A stretch of 64,000 nucleotides of DNA, taken from NCBI RefSeq assembly GCF_042854845.1, contig NZ_AP031498.1:1984001-2048000 (forward strand). Direction: 5' to 3'. This DNA is from Maricurvus nonylphenolicus (GTDB taxonomy: Bacteria; Pseudomonadota; Gammaproteobacteria; Pseudomonadales; Cellvibrionaceae). Below the pieces are notes generated by a model. It worked only from the letters and a program-made list of their open reading frames with translations, made no database searches and was not told the origin of the DNA. Positions 1 through 8,245 of this stretch are shown piece after piece. Positions within the stretch are counted from its first letter, which is position 1; every line of letters starts with the position of its first letter. The translations under genes and the position numbers were made by a program.

Positions 1-255
1 GAGGGTGGGCGTTTTGTTTCCAACGGCAATTTGGCGCCTGGAGGTGACCGCCCGGTAAATACCAATGGTGGTGGTTTGTCCTGTGTTCACCCTGGGATGT
101 ATGGCTTGTTCTGTATGTTGGAAGCGGTAAAACAACTGCGTGGCCAGGCGGGTGATCGCCAGCTGGACACTCCCGAGGTTGCGTTGGCCCACGGTAATGG
201 CGGCACTTTATCCAGCCAGGTAACCACAATTTTTGGTACCGAAGCAGTTTTGTAA
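1..255 (+). CDS. Thiolase-like acetyl-CoA acetyltransferase, C-terminal fragment (5' end outside window)
   Basis: The reading frame is open from base 1 and stops at TAA 253-255, so only the last 84 codons are present. The segment NGGGLSCVHPGMYGLF carries the conserved Gly-rich turn and the His-Pro-Gly of thiolases. The later HGNGGTLSSQ is typical of the SCP2-type thiolase group, where the C-terminal Cys motif of classical thiolases is replaced. By family knowledge these enzymes make or cleave C-C bonds on CoA thioesters. The gene lies 31 bases before an acyl-CoA ligase, so the two probably share a transcript for activating and shortening an acyl substrate. The nucleophilic Cys is not in the window and activity cannot be judged. 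Confidence 0.85.
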   Translation, partial: EGGRFVSNGNLAPGGDRPVNTNGGGLSCVHPGMYGLFCMLEAVKQLRGQAGDRQLDTPEVALAHGNGGTLSSQVTTIFGTEAVL

Positions 256-286
256 ATTAATAATAAGTTTAACAAGAGGTCAGGGC

Positions 287-1924
287 ATGAACGGCTTGAT
301 GATGGATTTTCCTTTAACCATAACCGGGATTATGCAGCACGCAAATCGGGTGCATGGCAGTAAGGAGGTGGTTTCAGCATTACGAGAGGGCGATGGTTAT
401 AAAGTCCATCGCTGCACTTATGGCGATCTTTTTAAGCGCGCCGGGCAATTGGCCAATGCCTTACAGTCTCTCGGTGTTAAGCAGGGCGATGTGTTGGGAA
501 CCCTGGCGTGGAATGATTATCGCCATATGGAAATCTATTATGCTGTATGTTGTTCGGGTGCTGTCGTGCATACAGTAAACCCGCGTCTGTTTGAAGAGCA
601 GCTGGAATACATTGTTAATCACGGTGAGGATCAATGGCTGTTTATTGATCTTGATTTCCTGCCATTAATCGAAAAGATGCAGGATCGATTCCCTAAAATT
701 AAAGGCTATATTCTACTGTGCGATGCGGGCACCATGCCGGACACGTCGCTGAAAAATGTTTACGCCTACGAAACCCTGATGGCGGATCAGCCACAAAGCT
801 TTGCCTGGCCTGAGCTGGATGAAAAAACGGCCAGCGGTATTTGTTATACCTCCGGTACTACCGGTAATCCTAAAGGCGTTGTCTATAGTCATCGCTCGAC
901 GGTTTTAATTTCCATGACCGGCGCAACAGCGCCTTCAATTGGTTTAACCGAAGCTGATGTTGTATTGCCTGTTGTACCTATGTTCCATGTTAACGCCTGG
1001 AACTTGCCATACACCTGCCCAATGGTGGGTGCCAAGCTGGTATTGCCTGGCCCGTTTATGGGCAGTGGCCAGGTATTGGCAGAACTGATGGATCAGGAAA
1101 AAGTCACCGCCAGTGCGGGTGTGCCAACTGTGTGGTTGGGGCTGTTGGAATATTTGCGCGCAAGCGATACGAAACTGGCCACCGTTAACACCTTGATGGT
1201 CGGTGGTGCTGCAACACCTAAGTCATTGATGGAAGCTTTCGAGAAAGAGCAGGGCATCTTTATGATGCAGGGCTGGGGTATGACAGAAACCAGTCCATTG
1301 GGCACTATGAATGGCAAAAGCCCTGAAATGGATAGCCTGAGCGGCGATGAACAATATCAATTGCGTTTGCGTGTTGGTCGTCCAACCTTTGGTGTGGAAG
1401 TACGCATTGTTGATACTGAAGGTGAAGAGTTACCTTGGGATGGTGAAGCCGCAGGTGCGCTTCAAGTCCGAGGCCCCTGGATCTGTTCAGAGTATCTGGG
1501 TATTGGAAAAACCGATGCCCATACCGCTGATGGCTGGTTCGATACCGGTGATATTGCCACCGTTCAACCGAGCGGCAATGTAGCCATTACCGATAGGGTG
1601 AAGGATGTTATTAAGTCCGGCGGTGAGTGGATCAGCTCTAATGATTTGGAAAATGCCGCGGTGTCACATCCTGAGGTAGCTGAGGCTGGCGCTATCGGTG
1701 TTTATCACCCGAAATGGTCCGAGCGCCCGTTGTTATGTGTTGTACCTGCACCGGGTAAGTCTCCTTCCAAGGAATCTGTGTTGGCAACGGTAGCAGAGCA
1801 GGTAGCCAAGTGGTGGGTGCCGGAGGATGTGGTCTTTGTTGAGTCATTACCGCATACCGCCACGGGTAAGATCAGTAAGAAGGATTTGCGCGAGCAGTTT
1901 AAGGATTATCAGTTTCCTGCTTAA
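287..1924 (+). CDS. AlkK-like medium/long-chain fatty acid-CoA ligase
   Basis: A 545-residue AMP-binding adenylate-forming enzyme that should convert a carboxylate, ATP and CoA to acyl-CoA. Visible motifs are the P-loop YTSGTTGNPKG (about 187-197), the core motif GWGMTETSP (about 329), the hinge GWFDTGD (about 416) and the C-terminal catalytic Lys in GKISKKD (about 527). The length and the N-terminus MNGLMMDFPLTI resemble the AlkK family. The ATG at 287 is chosen because AGAGGT lies just upstream and because an earlier in-frame start at 233 would lie inside the previous thiolase gene. Substrate is unknown. The setting beside thiolase and the beta-oxidation island suggests a medium-chain or alicyclic acid. 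A strong hairpin terminator follows. Confidence 0.93.
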   Translation: MNGLMMDFPLTITGIMQHANRVHGSKEVVSALREGDGYKVHRCTYGDLFKRAGQLANALQSLGVKQGDVLGTLAWNDYRHMEIYYAVCCSGAVVHTVNPRLFEEQLEYIVNHGEDQWLFIDLDFLPLIEKMQDRFPKIKGYILLCDAGTMPDTSLKNVYAYETLMADQPQSFAWPELDEKTASGICYTSGTTGNPKGVVYSHRSTVLISMTGATAPSIGLTEADVVLPVVPMFHVNAWNLPYTCPMVGAKLVLPGPFMGSGQVLAELMDQEKVTASAGVPTVWLGLLEYLRASDTKLATVNTLMVGGAATPKSLMEAFEKEQGIFMMQGWGMTETSPLGTMNGKSPEMDSLSGDEQYQLRLRVGRPTFGVEVRIVDTEGEELPWDGEAAGALQVRGPWICSEYLGIGKTDAHTADGWFDTGDIATVQPSGNVAITDRVKDVIKSGGEWISSNDLENAAVSHPEVAEAGAIGVYHPKWSERPLLCVVPAPGKSPSKESVLATVAEQVAKWWVPEDVVFVESLPHTATGKISKKDLREQFKDYQFPA

Positions 1925-1939
1925 GAATCCCTAAAGGTT

Positions 1940-2013
1940 AAACCTCACCGCCTTAGTTATAACAGTCTGGGCTTATCTGTTATTGCGTAAAGGGCAGGCG
2001 GTGAGGTTTTTTT
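1940..2013 (+). terminator. Rho-independent terminator after the acyl-CoA ligase
   Basis: Outer arms AACCTCACCGCC (1941-1952) and GGCGGTGAGGTT (1997-2008) pair perfectly and run into a T tract (2007-2013). A second inner stem (ataacag / ctgttat) makes a long forked hairpin. Confidence 0.85.
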
Positions 2014-2037
2014 ATGCATGTCTTTTTAAAGTTAGAG

Positions 2038-2069
2038 AGCAAAAGAAAACCGCCAGTAAAGGCGGTTTT
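2038..2069 (-). terminator. Terminator of the Rieske oxygenase gene
   Basis: AAAACCGCC (2046-2054) and GGCGGTTTT (2061-2069) form a 9-bp stem with a 6-base loop. Read on the minus strand it is followed by TTTTCTTTT, a typical U-rich tail, 25 bases after the minus-strand stop codon at 2094. Confidence 0.8.
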
Positions 2070-2093
2070 CTAGCAGGCGATTGAAAGGTAATC

Positions 2094-3359
2094 TTAAATC
2101 ACTTCATTCAGTTTTTCCTTGTCCATAAACGACAACACATTAGCCTGGAAGAATGTTATGGGTCCCTCACCGGTTCCCGGTGCATAGGGCCCAGCCTCGT
2201 AGGCGGGTGATTTCAATCCCTGCTGCATTTGCTCACAGATCCACATATCTTCCACCTGGAAGTTTTTACTGTCAAAACCACCTTCCACTTCACTGAGTTT
2301 AATCGGCTTCTCATTGACGCCGACACGGGTTTTAACTCCGGGGTTAGGCATGAGGATATTGTTGGCCTTGTAGTAGTCCTTTTCATAACCCGGAGGGGTA
2401 AAGAAACGGAACTTGCTGATGGTTTTGTTCGGGGCTACCGGAATAATCTGGAAGTACATAAACCCAAGAGCACCGGAAGAAACCACCACATTGGGGAACA
2501 TAAAGTAGAGGTCATGGCCGCCGGTGAATTCCTCGTAGTCTTCCGGCGCTACGTCGGCTGTAGCTTCCTTCAAGGCTTTCTTGTCCATGGCAGCATAAAG
2601 GGTTTGTGCCAGGGTAGTATTACCTTTCTTGAGAATCTCGGCGTAGTACTGGTTGGAACCTTGATAGCAAGAGTGCAAGCCGTAACTCACGGTCTTCTGG
2701 TGGTTGGTTAAGGGGCCGCCCAGAGTGTGCTCATGCAAGTAAGACAGATGGTAACCATCATTGGCATTTTCAAATACCAGCTTCCAGTTGGCCTGTACTT
2801 CATAGTTGATTTCCAGCGCGACAACCACTTCATCGCCAATCTCTTCCCAGGCATCGTCTTTAATGCCATCCAGCCATTGATCAAAGCTCTGATCAGGTTC
2901 AGCCTGTGGATTAACAAAGACCATGCCCTTAAAAACGCCCATGCTAGCTTGCTTCAGACCCAGATTGGCTTTATCGCAATCACTAAACAGGACATCCTTC
3001 TGTGGAATACCGCGTACGCTGCCGTCCAGGTTGAACATCCAGTAGTGGTAGCGGCACTTCAGACCGGTTTTACAATTACCTGTGCCTTCGAGTATTTTTG
3101 CACCGCGGTGGCGACAAATGTTATGGAAAACACGAACGTTGAGTTCACGATCACGTAGGACGACAAGTGGGTAGTTACCCACTTGTACCGTAATGTAATC
3201 ACCTACTTCGGGGATATCTTTTTCCAGACAGGCAAAGCTCCAGGTCTTGCCAAAGAGTTCATCTTTCTCTCGCTCGAACCACTCTTGCGAGGTATAAGCT
3301 TCTGGTGGAAGTAGTTGCTGGGCTTTCAAATCTTCAAAATTCTTCATATTAGGAATCAT
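2094..3359 (-). CDS. Rieske non-heme iron oxygenase, alpha (catalytic) subunit
   Basis: A 421-residue aromatic ring-hydroxylating dioxygenase-type alpha subunit. The Rieske [2Fe-2S] ligands are C82, H84, C102 and H105 (CRHRG ... CRYHYW). The mononuclear Fe site shows D201-x2-H204-x4-H209 (NDGYHLSYLHEH). The family uses O2 and electrons from a ferredoxin/reductase to hydroxylate, demethylate or open rings; no reductase partner is encoded nearby. The start at 3359 is supported by GGAG upstream; the upstream Met at 3389 has no ribosome site. The gene lies 100 bases downstream of an LLM monooxygenase on the same strand, with a REP-like hairpin between, so it is probably the second gene of that operon. 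Substrate is unknown. The lone alpha subunit suggests a monooxygenase or demethylase rather than a classic arene dioxygenase. Confidence 0.93.
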   Translation of the reverse strand: MIPNMKNFEDLKAQQLLPPEAYTSQEWFEREKDELFGKTWSFACLEKDIPEVGDYITVQVGNYPLVVLRDRELNVRVFHNICRHRGAKILEGTGNCKTGLKCRYHYWMFNLDGSVRGIPQKDVLFSDCDKANLGLKQASMGVFKGMVFVNPQAEPDQSFDQWLDGIKDDAWEEIGDEVVVALEINYEVQANWKLVFENANDGYHLSYLHEHTLGGPLTNHQKTVSYGLHSCYQGSNQYYAEILKKGNTTLAQTLYAAMDKKALKEATADVAPEDYEEFTGGHDLYFMFPNVVVSSGALGFMYFQIIPVAPNKTISKFRFFTPPGYEKDYYKANNILMPNPGVKTRVGVNEKPIKLSEVEGGFDSKNFQVEDMWICEQMQQGLKSPAYEAGPYAPGTGEGPITFFQANVLSFMDKEKLNEVI

Positions 3360-3384
3360 AAAAATTACTCCACAAATAATTAAT

Positions 3385-3413
3385 GTCATTCCCGCGCAGG
3401 CGGGAATCCAGTG
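3385..3413. repeat. REP-like palindrome (ATTCCCGC ... GCGGGAAT)
   Basis: Short imperfect palindrome with stem ATTCCCGC/GCGGGAAT and tail CCAGTG. Relatives occur near 13083, 13194, 31166, 50432 and 53153. It sits between the LLM and Rieske genes of one presumed operon and could stabilise upstream mRNA. Confidence 0.75.
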
Positions 3414-3459
3414 GCCTCGAATGAGGCAGTAATATTAGATGAAGCGATAAGAAGTCTAT

Positions 3460-4593
3460 TTAGGAAAACGCCTTAATCACCTGAGCAAAGTTATCCAACA
3501 TCTCCAACTCTTCTTCCTGCTCGAAGTAACCCACATGGTGCCAGCAAACAAACTCTTCGGTACCGTACTTCTCTCGTAAAGCACCAACCTGATCAATCAC
3601 CTGGTTAACCGTACCTTTCCATACACGCCCCATGGGTACGTTATAAGGTGGGGTGTTGTAGGCACTGTTAAACAACTTCTCAAAGTCGTTATAGTGTTGT
3701 TGTGCCTGAGCTTCGGTAGAACCTATGGTCAGATGGCCGCCCAATACCAGCGTATTACCCACAGTGCGTTCGCTATGACCATGCTTGTGACATTCATCGA
3801 TATAAATATCCATCGTCATATCGATAAATTCATCCTTGGATACAAAGGCCACTAACTTGGCACCTTCTTTGGCCCAGAACTTGGCTGTTTCCATCGACCA
3901 TGAGAAGGGTACGTACAGTGGCGGGAAGTCGCGGCCTTCACGTTTACGCGGGCGGGGCACAATGCCCATTTTTTTCAGCTCGTTGTTTTCACTCAGTGCG
4001 CCTTCACCGCCCCATTGTTGGGTGGGGTAAAACGGCCAGTGAACATTTTTCGGTGGAATATCCCAAAACTCACCGTGGTGAGAAAAGGTTTCTTCGGTCC
4101 AGCACTTTTTAACAACCTCCCAGGATTCTTCCATCAGGCGGCGGTTACGCATATCTTCCTTGGAGCGATCAGATTGCGTCGTAGTGATGTCGAGATGTTG
4201 TGCCAGAGTGTTTAACCATCGTGGGGTATTACCGCGAACAAAACCCACAAACAGACGGCCGTCGGTCATGTGATCGAGCATGGCCATATCTTCTGCTAAA
4301 CGCATAGGGTGGTGGGCGGTTAATGCCATACCCACCTGACCAACCGCGAGGTTTTTGGTGTGTTTGGCAATATGCAAATTCCACAACAAGGGGTTGGTGG
4401 TAGTCTCAATCCCTTCAACCTGGAAGTGGTGTTCGGTCATACAGAAACCGGCAAAACCGTTGTTGTCGGCAAACTGCATTTGTTCGGTGGTGCGTTGTAG
4501 CAAGGTGTCGAAACGCTCGGGATCAGAACCCGGCAAAATAACTTCTTCGCCTTTACTGCGCATATAGGGTTGTACGAGAACGTGAGCCTTCAT
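3460..4593 (-). CDS. LLM-class flavin-dependent monooxygenase (paralogue 1)
   Basis: A 377-residue bacterial luciferase-like TIM-barrel monooxygenase; such enzymes use FMNH2 supplied by a separate reductase to insert oxygen. Visible family features are FCMTEHHFQ, GMALTAHHPMRLAEDMAMLDH, GFVRGNTPRWLNT and the C-terminal WHHVGYFEQEEELEM. It is clearly a paralogue of the LLM gene at 9693, with the same length and nearly the same motifs. The ATG at 4593 follows AAGGAT by six bases. The promoter region holds a CGAACGTTCG palindrome and an FNR-like box. It probably heads an operon with the Rieske oxygenase. The reductase is presumably the gene at 8892. Substrate unknown; limonene-monooxygenase-like and other alicyclic oxidations are possible. 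Confidence 0.92.
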   Translation of the reverse strand: MKAHVLVQPYMRSKGEEVILPGSDPERFDTLLQRTTEQMQFADNNGFAGFCMTEHHFQVEGIETTTNPLLWNLHIAKHTKNLAVGQVGMALTAHHPMRLAEDMAMLDHMTDGRLFVGFVRGNTPRWLNTLAQHLDITTTQSDRSKEDMRNRRLMEESWEVVKKCWTEETFSHHGEFWDIPPKNVHWPFYPTQQWGGEGALSENNELKKMGIVPRPRKREGRDFPPLYVPFSWSMETAKFWAKEGAKLVAFVSKDEFIDMTMDIYIDECHKHGHSERTVGNTLVLGGHLTIGSTEAQAQQHYNDFEKLFNSAYNTPPYNVPMGRVWKGTVNQVIDQVGALREKYGTEEFVCWHHVGYFEQEEELEMLDNFAQVIKAFS

Positions 4594-4616
4594 GGTGTAT
4601 CCTTTTGGTTTGTGAT

Positions 4617-4626
4617 CGAACGTTCG
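4617..4626. promoter_or_regulatory. TetR-type operator candidate CGAACGTTCG (site 1)
   Basis: Perfect 10-bp palindrome within gatCGAACGTTCGtga, 24 bases upstream of the LLM start and just downstream of a predicted minus-strand -10 (TACAAT, bases 4632-4637). This is a position suited to repression. The same core recurs at 9501 and 9587. Confidence 0.6.
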
Positions 4627-4658
4627 TGATTATTGTATTTTGTGAGGCAAGTGGTTTT

Positions 4659-4672
4659 TTGACGTGGATCAA
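4659..4672 (-). promoter_or_regulatory. FNR/ANR-like box upstream of LLM1-Rieske operon
   Basis: TTGAC-GTGG-ATCAA matches the FNR/ANR consensus TTGAT-N4-ATCAA at 9 of 10 positions. Read on the minus strand, a TACAAT -10 element lies at 4632-4637, which puts the box centre near -41 from the expected start. That is the class II activator position. Confidence 0.6.
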
Positions 4673-4746
4673 GGTGAGGATCAGTTTGGGATTACTTTGA
4701 ACAAATGCCTTAAAAGATGTATTCGTAGGGCGGTAGTTCTAAATCC

Positions 4747-4913
4747 GGAGAGAGTCGGGTAAAGCTGCTCTTCGCGCCCATAAGCGGCCGGAAAAAGTCA
4801 GCGCTACGTAAACTCACAAAAAACGTTCAGACAACCTCCGCGACAACCCTGACTTTTTCCGGCCGCTTAAGCGATGGGCTGATTGCTACGATCAGCTTCA
4901 CCCGACTCTCTCC
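4747..4913. repeat. Long hairpin K (nested inverted repeats, conserved loop family 1)
   Basis: Outer arms GGAGAGAGTCGGGT (4747-4760) and ACCCGACTCTCTCC (4900-4913) are perfect complements. Inner arms GCGGCCGGAAAAAGTCA (4784-4800) and its complement (4850 onward) extend the structure. The loop (4801-4849) is related, in reverse orientation, to the loop of the hairpin at 5076-5164 although the arms differ. Confidence 0.8.
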
Positions 4914-4963
4914 TCACTTCTGTGCTAGTACCGAGATTATTTCTCGAGGGAGGGTTTTAGCCC

Positions 4964-4990
4964 GGGGTCTGACCCATTGGGTCAGACCCC
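4964..4990. repeat. 27-bp GGGGTCTGACC palindrome, copy 1
   Basis: GGGGTCTGACCC and GGGTCAGACCCC flank a 3-base centre (ATT). Four more copies lie at 19160, 19210, 22443 and 25657, always between genes. Confidence 0.85.
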
Positions 4991-5075
4991 ATCTTAAAAT
5001 CTGAATTTGATTTATTTATCTGAAGGTAGGTTTGTCCAAGGGGGGGGAGCTCCTATGATCAATCAGACTGCGTTT

Positions 5076-5164
5076 AAGACTTCTCCTGAGGCGGGAGCGT
5101 TTACGAGGACTGTTTGAGCGCTTTTCAGCGAGTTCCGCAGTGCGAGCGCCTCAGGAGAAGTCTT
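5076..5164. repeat. Long hairpin L (18-bp perfect arms, conserved loop family 1)
   Basis: Arms AAGACTTCTCCTGAGGCG (5076-5093) and CGCCTCAGGAGAAGTCTT (5147-5164) are perfectly complementary. The loop contains GAGGACTGTTTGAGCG (5105-5120) and a following GCGAGTTCCGC, matching the reverse-complemented loop of the hairpin at 4747 (GAGGTTGTCTGAACG on the minus strand, bases 4838-4824). Confidence 0.85.
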
Positions 5165-5242
5165 GCAGCCGGGAATAGGTGCCATCCGCCCTTGGGTAAA
5201 CCGGGGATTGGCACTAAACGGGACATTACCGAAATAAAAAGC

Positions 5243-5268
5243 AAAAAAAAGCCCCGGGGTGCGGGGCT
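5243..5268 (-). terminator. Terminator of the ALDH operon
   Basis: AGCCCCG (5250-5256) and CGGGGCT (5262-5268) form the stem. On the minus strand a run of eight T follows (A tract at 5243-5250). It lies about 53 bases beyond the ALDH stop. Confidence 0.85.
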
Positions 5269-5320
5269 CAAGCGAGAGAGTAGTAGAGACAAAGGCTACT
5301 ACAGGAACACTGGTAAAAAC

Positions 5321-6796
5321 TTATAGGCCGCCAAGGCAGATATATTTCAACTCCAAATAATCATCCAGACCATATTTGGAACCTTCACGTCCATTGCCGG
5401 ATTCTTTTACACCGCCAAAGGGAGCGGCTTCGTTTGAAATAATGCCGGTATTTACACCCACCATGCCGTACTCCAGAGATTCGGAAACCTGATAGGTGCG
5501 GGCGAAGTCGCGAGTGTAAAAATATGCGGCTAAACCAAATTCGGTATCGTTGGCGAGAGCAATAGCTTCTTCGGTGGTTTTGAATGTATAAATCGGAGCA
5601 ACTGGGCCAAAAATTTCTTCTTTAAAAACACGCATCGATGGCGTGGCATTGGCGAGTACAGTGGCCGGGTAATAGCAGGGGCCAAGATCCGATACTTTGC
5701 CTCCGGTGCATAAAGTTGCACCTTGATTAATAGCATCTTCAACCAGTGAGTGGGTATCCAGAACGGCTTTAGCGTTAACCATAGGGCCAATACTGGTTTC
5801 TGTATCGGTGCCGTCACCAAGTGTTAATGCTTTAACTGCAGCAATCAGTTTTTGAGTAAATTCTTCAGCCACATTTTCGTGTACAAGAATACGGTTTGTG
5901 CACACACAGGTTTGACCTGCGTTGCGGAATTTGGAGGCAACGGCGCCGGCAATAGCTGCATCGATATTGGCATCTTCAAAAACGATAAACGGTGCATTGC
6001 CGCCTAATTCCATCGAGGTCTTTTTAACTGTACTGGCACACTGGGACATTAACACTTTGCCCACAGGGGTTGAGCCGGTAAAGGTTAATTTTTTGATGCT
6101 GGGGTGGGAGGAGAGTACACCACCGATTTCCCGGGAGTTTGCTCCGGTCACCATATTGATTACACCGGCAGGTATGCCTGCATCCTGTGCCAATACGCAA
6201 AGTGCCAGTGCCGACAGTGGTGTTTCTGTGGCGGGTTTGCAAACGAAAGTACAGCCCGCTGCCAAAGCGGGGGCGGCCTTGCGGGTTATCATGGCGTTGG
6301 GGAAGTTCCAGGGCGTAATCGCTGAGACCACGCCGACACCTTGTTTAATCACCATTACGCGCTGTTGATTGTTAGGTGCAGGAATAATGTCGCCATCAAT
6401 GCGTTTGGCTTCTTCGCTGAACCATTCGATATAACTGGCACCGTAGGCGATTTCGCCGCGGGCTTCGGCCAGGGGTTTGCCTTGTTCGGCGGTCAGAATC
6501 TGGGCCAGGTCTTCCTGGTTTTCCATAATCAGTTCGTACCAGCGGCGTAGTAATTGTGCGCGCTGTTTTGCGGTAGTTTGTCGCCAGCTGATCAGTGCGG
6601 TTTCGGCAGCTGCAACGGCGGCTTCGGTATCCTGCGCATTGAGGTTGGCGATACGGCCAACGATATTGCCGTTAGCCGGATTGAATACGGCTACTGATTC
6701 GTTACCTTCTACCCAATTGCCATTGATATAAGCTTGCGAGCGTAAAAGCTCGGGGTAGTTCAATGATAGGGTTTGTATGTTTTCAGCTGTACTCAT
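5321..6796 (-). CDS. NAD(P)-dependent aldehyde dehydrogenase, succinate-semialdehyde dehydrogenase-like
   Basis: A 491-residue ALDH. The NAD fold signature FTGSTPVGK, the general base E263 in MELGGNAPF and the nucleophile C297 in GQTCVCTNR are all present, as is the C-terminal EEIFGPV. The N-terminus (RSQAYINGNWV) and the sequence around the catalytic Cys are typical of the GabD group, which oxidises succinate semialdehyde or similar short semialdehydes. ATG 6796 is preferred over a TTG at 6811 because it matches family length. It is the last gene of a leftward operon (flavin reductase, Nudix, amidase, ALDH) and starts 20 bases after the amidase stop. The context suggests it oxidises an aldehyde released after monooxygenation and amide hydrolysis; the actual aldehyde is unknown. 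Confidence 0.92.
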   Translation of the reverse strand: MSTAENIQTLSLNYPELLRSQAYINGNWVEGNESVAVFNPANGNIVGRIANLNAQDTEAAVAAAETALISWRQTTAKQRAQLLRRWYELIMENQEDLAQILTAEQGKPLAEARGEIAYGASYIEWFSEEAKRIDGDIIPAPNNQQRVMVIKQGVGVVSAITPWNFPNAMITRKAAPALAAGCTFVCKPATETPLSALALCVLAQDAGIPAGVINMVTGANSREIGGVLSSHPSIKKLTFTGSTPVGKVLMSQCASTVKKTSMELGGNAPFIVFEDANIDAAIAGAVASKFRNAGQTCVCTNRILVHENVAEEFTQKLIAAVKALTLGDGTDTETSIGPMVNAKAVLDTHSLVEDAINQGATLCTGGKVSDLGPCYYPATVLANATPSMRVFKEEIFGPVAPIYTFKTTEEAIALANDTEFGLAAYFYTRDFARTYQVSESLEYGMVGVNTGIISNEAAPFGGVKESGNGREGSKYGLDDYLELKYICLGGL

Positions 6797-6816
6797 GAAT
6801 AACGTTCTCAAACGGG

Positions 6817-8223
6817 TTATATCGCTGGGAATGGCTGTTGCTGTGGACGAATCTTTTCGTAGAGTCGCGACAGTTGCAGTACGCCCATATCATCAAAACG
6901 TGGGCCAACAATTTGTAAACCAATCGGCAGGCCGTCTTTGGTATAACCGCAGTTAATGGAAGAGGCCGGTTGTTCGGTGGTGTTAAACAAGTAGGTGTTT
7001 GACCATGGCGCAAACAGTTGATTGATATCCGGTGCGGGTAGTTCGGCATCAAACGCTGGAATAGCAACCGATGGCAGCAGTAAGTAATCCACCTGATTAA
7101 AGATAGCCATGACCTTCTCACGCATGGCTCGCATTTCATTCATGGCCTTGTACAGCTCTGGTGCAGGTGTGTTTACCGCATCGAGTGTCCAATCGTAAAT
7201 ATAAGGTGATTGCTTTTTCAGGCGTTCGGAATATTGACCAAATTCGCTGAAGCAGCGTTGTTTGTAAAACAGTTCAGCGCAGCGATCGTCGCCTTGTTTA
7301 AATGGCGTATCGATTAATTCAATGTTGTAACCCAAGTCAGCAAAAGCTTTTGCCGCTTGCTCTACCGCGTGTTTTACATCTGTATTTACCTCTGGACCAA
7401 AACCGATATCGGTCAGCAGGCCCAGGGTTAATTGTCTGGGGGCGCGTTCCAGGTCTTCCAGGTAGTTACAGTCGTCAAACGCCAATGCAGTAAAGTCACG
7501 TGGGTCAGGCGCACAGAGTGCGTTCATCATCAGCGCGGCATCGGTTACTGTGCGGGTCATAGGTCCGGCAACCAGCGTTGGTGCGTTAGGTGGATAATAG
7601 GGCACGCGTCCCTGGCTGGGTTTTAGGCCGAACAAACCGCAGAAAGATGCTGGCAGGCGAATGGAGCCAACAATATCGGTGCCCACAACCATAGGCGATA
7701 ATCCGCAGGCTACGGAAGCCGCAGCGCCGGAGCTGGAACCGCCGGGATTTTTATCTAGCGCCCAGGGGTTGCGGGTAATGCCGTGAATGGAGCTGTAACC
7801 GCTGGCGAGTATGCCAAAATCTGGCATTGTGGTTTTACCCAGCGATACCATGCCCGCTTCGCGCAGGCGGGCATTTACCGGCGCGTCCTGATTCCAGGAG
7901 TATTCATCTGCATCGTTGGCAATGGAGCCGCGGTAGCTGGGTTCGTTAATGCTTAGCAGGCCGTCTTTAATCGTAGTGGCAATACCGTCCAGTGGGCCAT
8001 TGGGTGTACCATCCATCCAGCGTTGCTCGGAGGCTTTGGCTTCTTGCAATGCCCGCTCTGGTGTTGGCAGGTAAACCATATTCAGGCTTTTATTCAGGCG
8101 ATCGAGTTCATCGATCAAAACCTGGGTAACTTCCAGCGGCGATAAATCCTTGGCCCGAAATTTTCGACTCAGTGCCGTGGCGCTGAGCTGACGGATTTCC
8201 TGAAACGGGTTTGCTTGCGACAT
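6817..8223 (-). CDS. Amidase-signature family hydrolase
   Basis: A 468-residue amidase-signature (AS) enzyme that would hydrolyse a carboxamide to acid plus ammonia or amine. The Ser-cisSer-Lys triad is visible: K86 in TIKDG, the cis-Ser near 164 in GGSSSGAAASVACG and the nucleophile S187 in GTDIVGSIRLPASF. The usual DxGGS reads DIVGS here, a conservative change also seen in active members. The ATG at 8223 is used because the frame upstream runs into the Nudix stop; GGAA lies about 10 bases upstream. It sits between the Nudix and ALDH genes with short gaps, so it is very probably cotranscribed with the flavin reductase. GatA is unlikely because no GatB/GatC neighbours exist. The substrate may be a nitrogen-containing intermediate of the island. 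Confidence 0.9.
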   Translation of the reverse strand: MSQANPFQEIRQLSATALSRKFRAKDLSPLEVTQVLIDELDRLNKSLNMVYLPTPERALQEAKASEQRWMDGTPNGPLDGIATTIKDGLLSINEPSYRGSIANDADEYSWNQDAPVNARLREAGMVSLGKTTMPDFGILASGYSSIHGITRNPWALDKNPGGSSSGAAASVACGLSPMVVGTDIVGSIRLPASFCGLFGLKPSQGRVPYYPPNAPTLVAGPMTRTVTDAALMMNALCAPDPRDFTALAFDDCNYLEDLERAPRQLTLGLLTDIGFGPEVNTDVKHAVEQAAKAFADLGYNIELIDTPFKQGDDRCAELFYKQRCFSEFGQYSERLKKQSPYIYDWTLDAVNTPAPELYKAMNEMRAMREKVMAIFNQVDYLLLPSVAIPAFDAELPAPDINQLFAPWSNTYLFNTTEQPASSINCGYTKDGLPIGLQIVGPRFDDMGVLQLSRLYEKIRPQQQPFPAI

Positions 8224-8245
8224 GTTGGGTTCCGGCAAATAGTCT

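Larger units (their letters stand above)
4594..5320. other. 727-base non-coding region with promoter sites and hairpins
   Basis: Between the divergent ends of LLM paralogue 1 (start at 4593) and the ALDH (stop at 5321) no convincing gene is seen. The region holds, in order, a TetR-type palindrome, an FNR-like box, two long conserved-loop hairpins, one 27-bp GGGGTCTGACC palindrome and the ALDH terminator. A 70-codon frame at 5114-5326 lies over hairpin and terminator sequence and is not credible. Confidence 0.7.

Noticed and set aside
2229..3158. Plus-strand frames of 160 and 143 codons across the Rieske gene
   Set aside because: They lie inside the Rieske gene on the other strand and show no family signal, so they are shadows.
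5114..5326. 70-codon frame in the intergenic region
   Set aside because: It runs across hairpin L and the ALDH terminator and has no ribosome site; composition is Lys/Arg-rich as expected from repeat sequence.
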